Positions 60,901 to 64,000 of a DNA stretch of 64,000 bases are shown in pieces. Under the pieces are notes generated by a model that saw only the letters and a list, made by a program, of their open reading frames with translations, ran no database searches and was not told the origin of the DNA. Source of the stretch: Acorus gramineus (Eukaryota > Streptophyta > Magnoliopsida > Acorales > Acoraceae); NCBI GenBank assembly GCA_030737835.1, contig CM060854.1:8814860-8878859 (forward strand), read 5' to 3'. The position numbers and the translations under genes are program-made. Numbering within the stretch: position 1 is the first letter of the stretch; every line of letters begins with the position of its first letter.

Positions 60901-63900
60901 AAATTGGAGTTTGGGGAACCGAGATATATTTTGAAGTGTGACATAGGTTCGCATGGCTGGGAGGGTCTGCTTGTTTTTGTTTTGATCTTTTTAATTGTTT
61001 TATCTCTGTATATCAAGATAGTCTTACCTCTAATTCAATCTTTGTAACCTTATATTTAATATAGATATAAAGGTGACATTTGCATTGTCAATTAAAAAAT
61101 AATAATATTGTCAAATAAATGTCTTTGAATTAAATTACCCATGAATAGAGAATTAATAATATTGTAAAAAAAAATCATAAACAAGAAATACCGTTTGACC
61201 AGGATGGTCAATTTGACCATCTTCAGTACGAACAACTCCGCCGGGATATTTTTTGCCAAAGTGCTTTAGTGAAGTGGACCTTATTAAGTCACTCTTTTGA
61301 GTCCTTCGAATGGGAACAGTTCCATTAGGACACCTTCCATTCAGGTGCCATGATTGATGGAATCCTTTCACACTAGCTTCTGTTTTAATTCCTTTTGGAT
61401 AAGAACTGGGTCTCATCTGCACAATTTCATTCGCATGTTTTTAATATGCATGCATGAATATAAATATTGTTTTAACCTATCTTGTATCCTAATTTTAGTT
61501 TGTTTTCTACCCCAAATGCAAATGAATGTATATGGATACTACACATTCCATACATGGTTTAGAGCCAGAGAATGGGCTAAAATATGAGGCCCCATAGGAT
61601 TATAAATAGAGCGTTGATACACTCAGTCCGTTTATACGTTAGATAGCGCATTATATACTAAGCTATCATAGTGTATGAGTTTTATTATAGTAATGACATA
61701 AATTTTTTTATCATTTTTTTAACTAGAAAAAATATACTAATGTATCTCAGTATATACTTCATTTCATATAACAGTATGCACTTCATTTGAAGAGTATATG
61801 ATTTTTTAAAAAAAGAAAATTGGTGTAAACTGCAAATTGGGACTGCTAGGGGCTGGACATATCATTTTCCTTATAAATATTGTTCGCAACTATGGAAAGG
61901 GAAATGTTACACTCAGTCTAATTTATAATCTAAAATACAGACTACATATCTTTTTATTTTTAAAAAGATCATATACCTTATATAATTAATGATGTATGTA
62001 TTTTTATAAAATATGAAATAATTACGTCAATACAGTAAGTGGAGGGGCTAACGAGTTATATAAGACTGTTTTTAAGACTGTAAAAAAGATTAAATGTAAT
62101 AGAGCTCCTATAAAAAGGGAAATGTTACACTCAATTTATTTTACAGTATAAAACGGAGACCACACATATTTTATAGTCTATGGATCTAAAAAAATAATGG
62201 GTTTAACAAAAAGTTTACTTGGAATAATTTTTTTTTTGTTCTGCTAGGCTGGTTCCACGCAACATGTTAGGATTTAGGAAAATCAGATAAGTTCTGAATA
62301 GATATGGTCATATGGAAAACTTCCAACAAGAAAATTCTAAGTTGTGGGTCCAAATTTTAGTTATATATATACTCTATTCAAATATAATTAAAACTTATTC
62401 ATGTCTATATGCATCATGCAATTTAAACACTATTTACTTGTATTTTCCAAATGAAGGTGGGAATAATTGCATGCCCACAGGGCCACAGTGTTAATGCAAA
62501 TAAAGTATGGAAACATCAAATTATAGGATCAATTTTACATCAATTTAAGAATTTAAAGATCCTTATTTTGTTCATAAGGAAAAGTTTTACAAGGAAATTA
62601 TTTAAAAAGCAATTATTTAATGATGCAAAATAAAAGTAGACAATATCCAATTAAATTAAAACAAATTAAAGAAGCTTACCTGGATTGAATGATTTTGGAG
62701 CAATGGATGATCAAAAGCTGGTTGTTTTAATATATCGATACAATCAATTACATCTCCATCAACACTCTGCAATGAAAATCTCTATTACATTATGTAATTT
62801 ACATACAAAATCCCATTTTTATATGCCTCAAAAAATCCAATTAAATGAAAATTAATAATGAATGAATACGCATGATACACGCTGTCAATTGAACGTACAC
62901 AAGATGAACCGCATGCAAAGGATACGTAATTACGTACGTTCAAAAGTTGAAACGCATGCACAGCTTTCTTTGGTAACTCATGCAATTAATTAGCATTCAT
63001 GCATGCAATTATATAAAACATTTATATGTGAGTGTAACCTATAAGTGCATGCAATTCTATGGGGCTGGTTATATATCACACATTATTATGTAATTTTGGT
63101 CACCAAATTCCGACAGTAACTGTAGAAGCACATTATATTCTCAATTCTTCAGTCTTATATAAAAATAAGCATACTTTTCTTTTGAAGGATACCAATTAAA
63201 TCAAATTTTAATTATCACATGAAAATCTTGAAATGCAACTCCTTATATAAGCACCCAAAACAAACTTTGTAAAATACAATGGAAAGCTAAATAAAAATAA
63301 TAACAATCTACCATCACGTAATGTCTCTTTATAACAACACCTCTCAAACTCTATTGAATATGATCTTACAATTTGTAAGAAAGTTACAAATTAAGTAAAT
63401 TCCTAAAATCCCAATAAGAACTTCAACATTAGAAATAAAGTTTTTCTGCAACTGCAAATACTGATGGTGAAACATAAAAAATATTACCGTCTAATGTGGT
63501 GCAAAGTTGATGACAATTCAATATGAGATAAAACTAAAAAAATGAGAAATTCAGGAACACATAATTGATGGACACCCATGAAAAATATTTTAGATGATCG
63601 AGACCATAACCATAACATATGCATAAGAATTTAAATAGGCATATAATGAATTAATTTTCTAATAGAGATATATAATGAATTACTCTTTTTTTAGAGTAGC
63701 ATATCACTCTCATTTAATCGTAAAACATGATCAAAACCAAATATTTTCACAAATTTTTTTTTTGCTATTCTACAATCAACACACGTGAAGGCAACAAACA
63801 ATTACCTCGATTGTCTTAATAGCTGGTTTGTTGAGAATTCCATGCAACCTCTCAACTTCTTTCATGTTAACTCTCTCTGGCAAAATTCCTCCTTTCACAA

Positions 63901-64000
63901 CATGATGATTTGATTCGAAAACCATCACTAACATCAAAACCACCCAATATAAGGGTACAACACCCTTATAGCTACTCTCTCCATTCCTACAATCATAAAA
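57986..64000 (-). CDS. Neprosin-family peptidase-like gene (5' end off window)
   Basis: Seven exons seen (minus): >64000-63806, 62766-62680, 61416-61192, 59352-59194, 59109-59056, 58965-58822, 58369-57986. All are GT/AG and in phase, giving about 415 residues. Exon 1 encodes a hydrophobic stretch ([13 protein letters not shown]) consistent with a signal peptide, so secretion is inferred. Exons 1-3 are the DUF4409 activation-peptide region ([31 protein letters not shown]). Exons 4-7 are the DUF239/neprosin domain ([64 protein letters not shown]). Characterised members are secreted glutamic-type prolyl endopeptidases. The Glu residues in SPSEFSS and GGEVF are candidate catalytic residues (inferred). 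The start codon lies beyond 64000. No disabling change was found. Confidence 0.9.
59612..60378. mobile_element. MITE in neprosin intron 3
   Basis: Left end TTAGAGCATCTCCAATGGAG and right end, reverse complemented, TAAGAGCAACTCCAATGGTA. Internal inverted words (GAGTCTCA, GGAGGCTC) add hairpin potential. AGAGCATCTCCAATGG-type termini are very common in plant MITEs. Related sequence continues to about 60490. Confidence 0.75.
61600..62185. repeat. Dispersed AT-rich repeats in neprosin intron 2
   Basis: Contains GACATATCATTTTCC, GAAATGTTACACTCA (twice, near 61900 and 62120) and TCATATACCTTATATAATTA. The same words occur at 11150-11770, indicating copies of one MITE family. Confidence 0.5.

Overview
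The window is nuclear DNA of a flowering plant, most likely a eudicot. Genes are split by AT-rich GT-AG introns, and about half of the sequence is recognisable transposable-element debris (LTR retrotransposons, LINE remnants, PIF/Harbinger, Mutator-like and hAT-like elements, MITEs). No prokaryotic features are present. I assembled the gene models by hand from splice signals, reading-frame continuity and recall of protein families; no alignment or database search was run.

Layout. (1) 1-697: remains of a small LTR retrotransposon with two LTR arms in opposite orientation. (2) About 0.7-10.3 kb and 13.4-23.2 kb: two diverged tandem copies, each carrying a minus-strand PLP-dependent cysteine synthase / beta-cyanoalanine synthase-like gene. 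The right copy (B, 12427-21767) is complete with seven exons. The left copy (A) has exons 1-5 in the window and runs off the left edge. A fragment of the 3' flank of the next gene (TRB) is carried at 10085-10270, which marks one duplication breakpoint. (3) 23.5-31.0 kb: a complete minus-strand TRB/SMH-type single-Myb, linker-histone-like telomere-repeat-binding gene with LINE debris in an intron and a triplicated first-exon splice donor. (4) 31.4-36 kb: MITEs, then a plus-strand promoter-proximal gene remnant. (5) 36.0-38.4 kb: a plus-strand neprosin-family pseudogene.

(6) 38.9-48.2 kb: a repeat island. It holds a 1.15-kb non-autonomous Harbinger derivative, a fold-back element inside a tandem-repeat cluster, two solo LTRs of one family in opposite orientation, and nested MITEs. 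(7) 48193-55921: a 7.7-kb, apparently coding-competent PIF/Harbinger transposon. On one strand it encodes a Myb/SANT-like protein, a DDE_4 transposase and, unusually, a small GRF-zinc-finger membrane protein; its long leader intron holds what looks like a captured host promoter plus first exon. (8) 56.6-57.5 kb: a Mutator-like MITE with a perfect 9-bp target duplication and minisatellite-like inverted repeats. (9) 57986-64000: a minus-strand neprosin-family gene, intact as far as it is seen, whose first exon runs off the right edge and whose broken relative is the copy at 36-38 kb.

How it fits together. The cysteine-synthase pair would act in cysteine or cyanide/beta-substituted-alanine metabolism, TRB in telomere and chromatin binding, and the neprosin gene in the secretory/extracellular space. 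They are not a functional cluster. The strongest unusual signals are the three-gene Harbinger element, a MITE that supplies an in-frame upstream start codon to gene A, the altered substrate-binding loop of gene A, and the triplicated splice donor of TRB.
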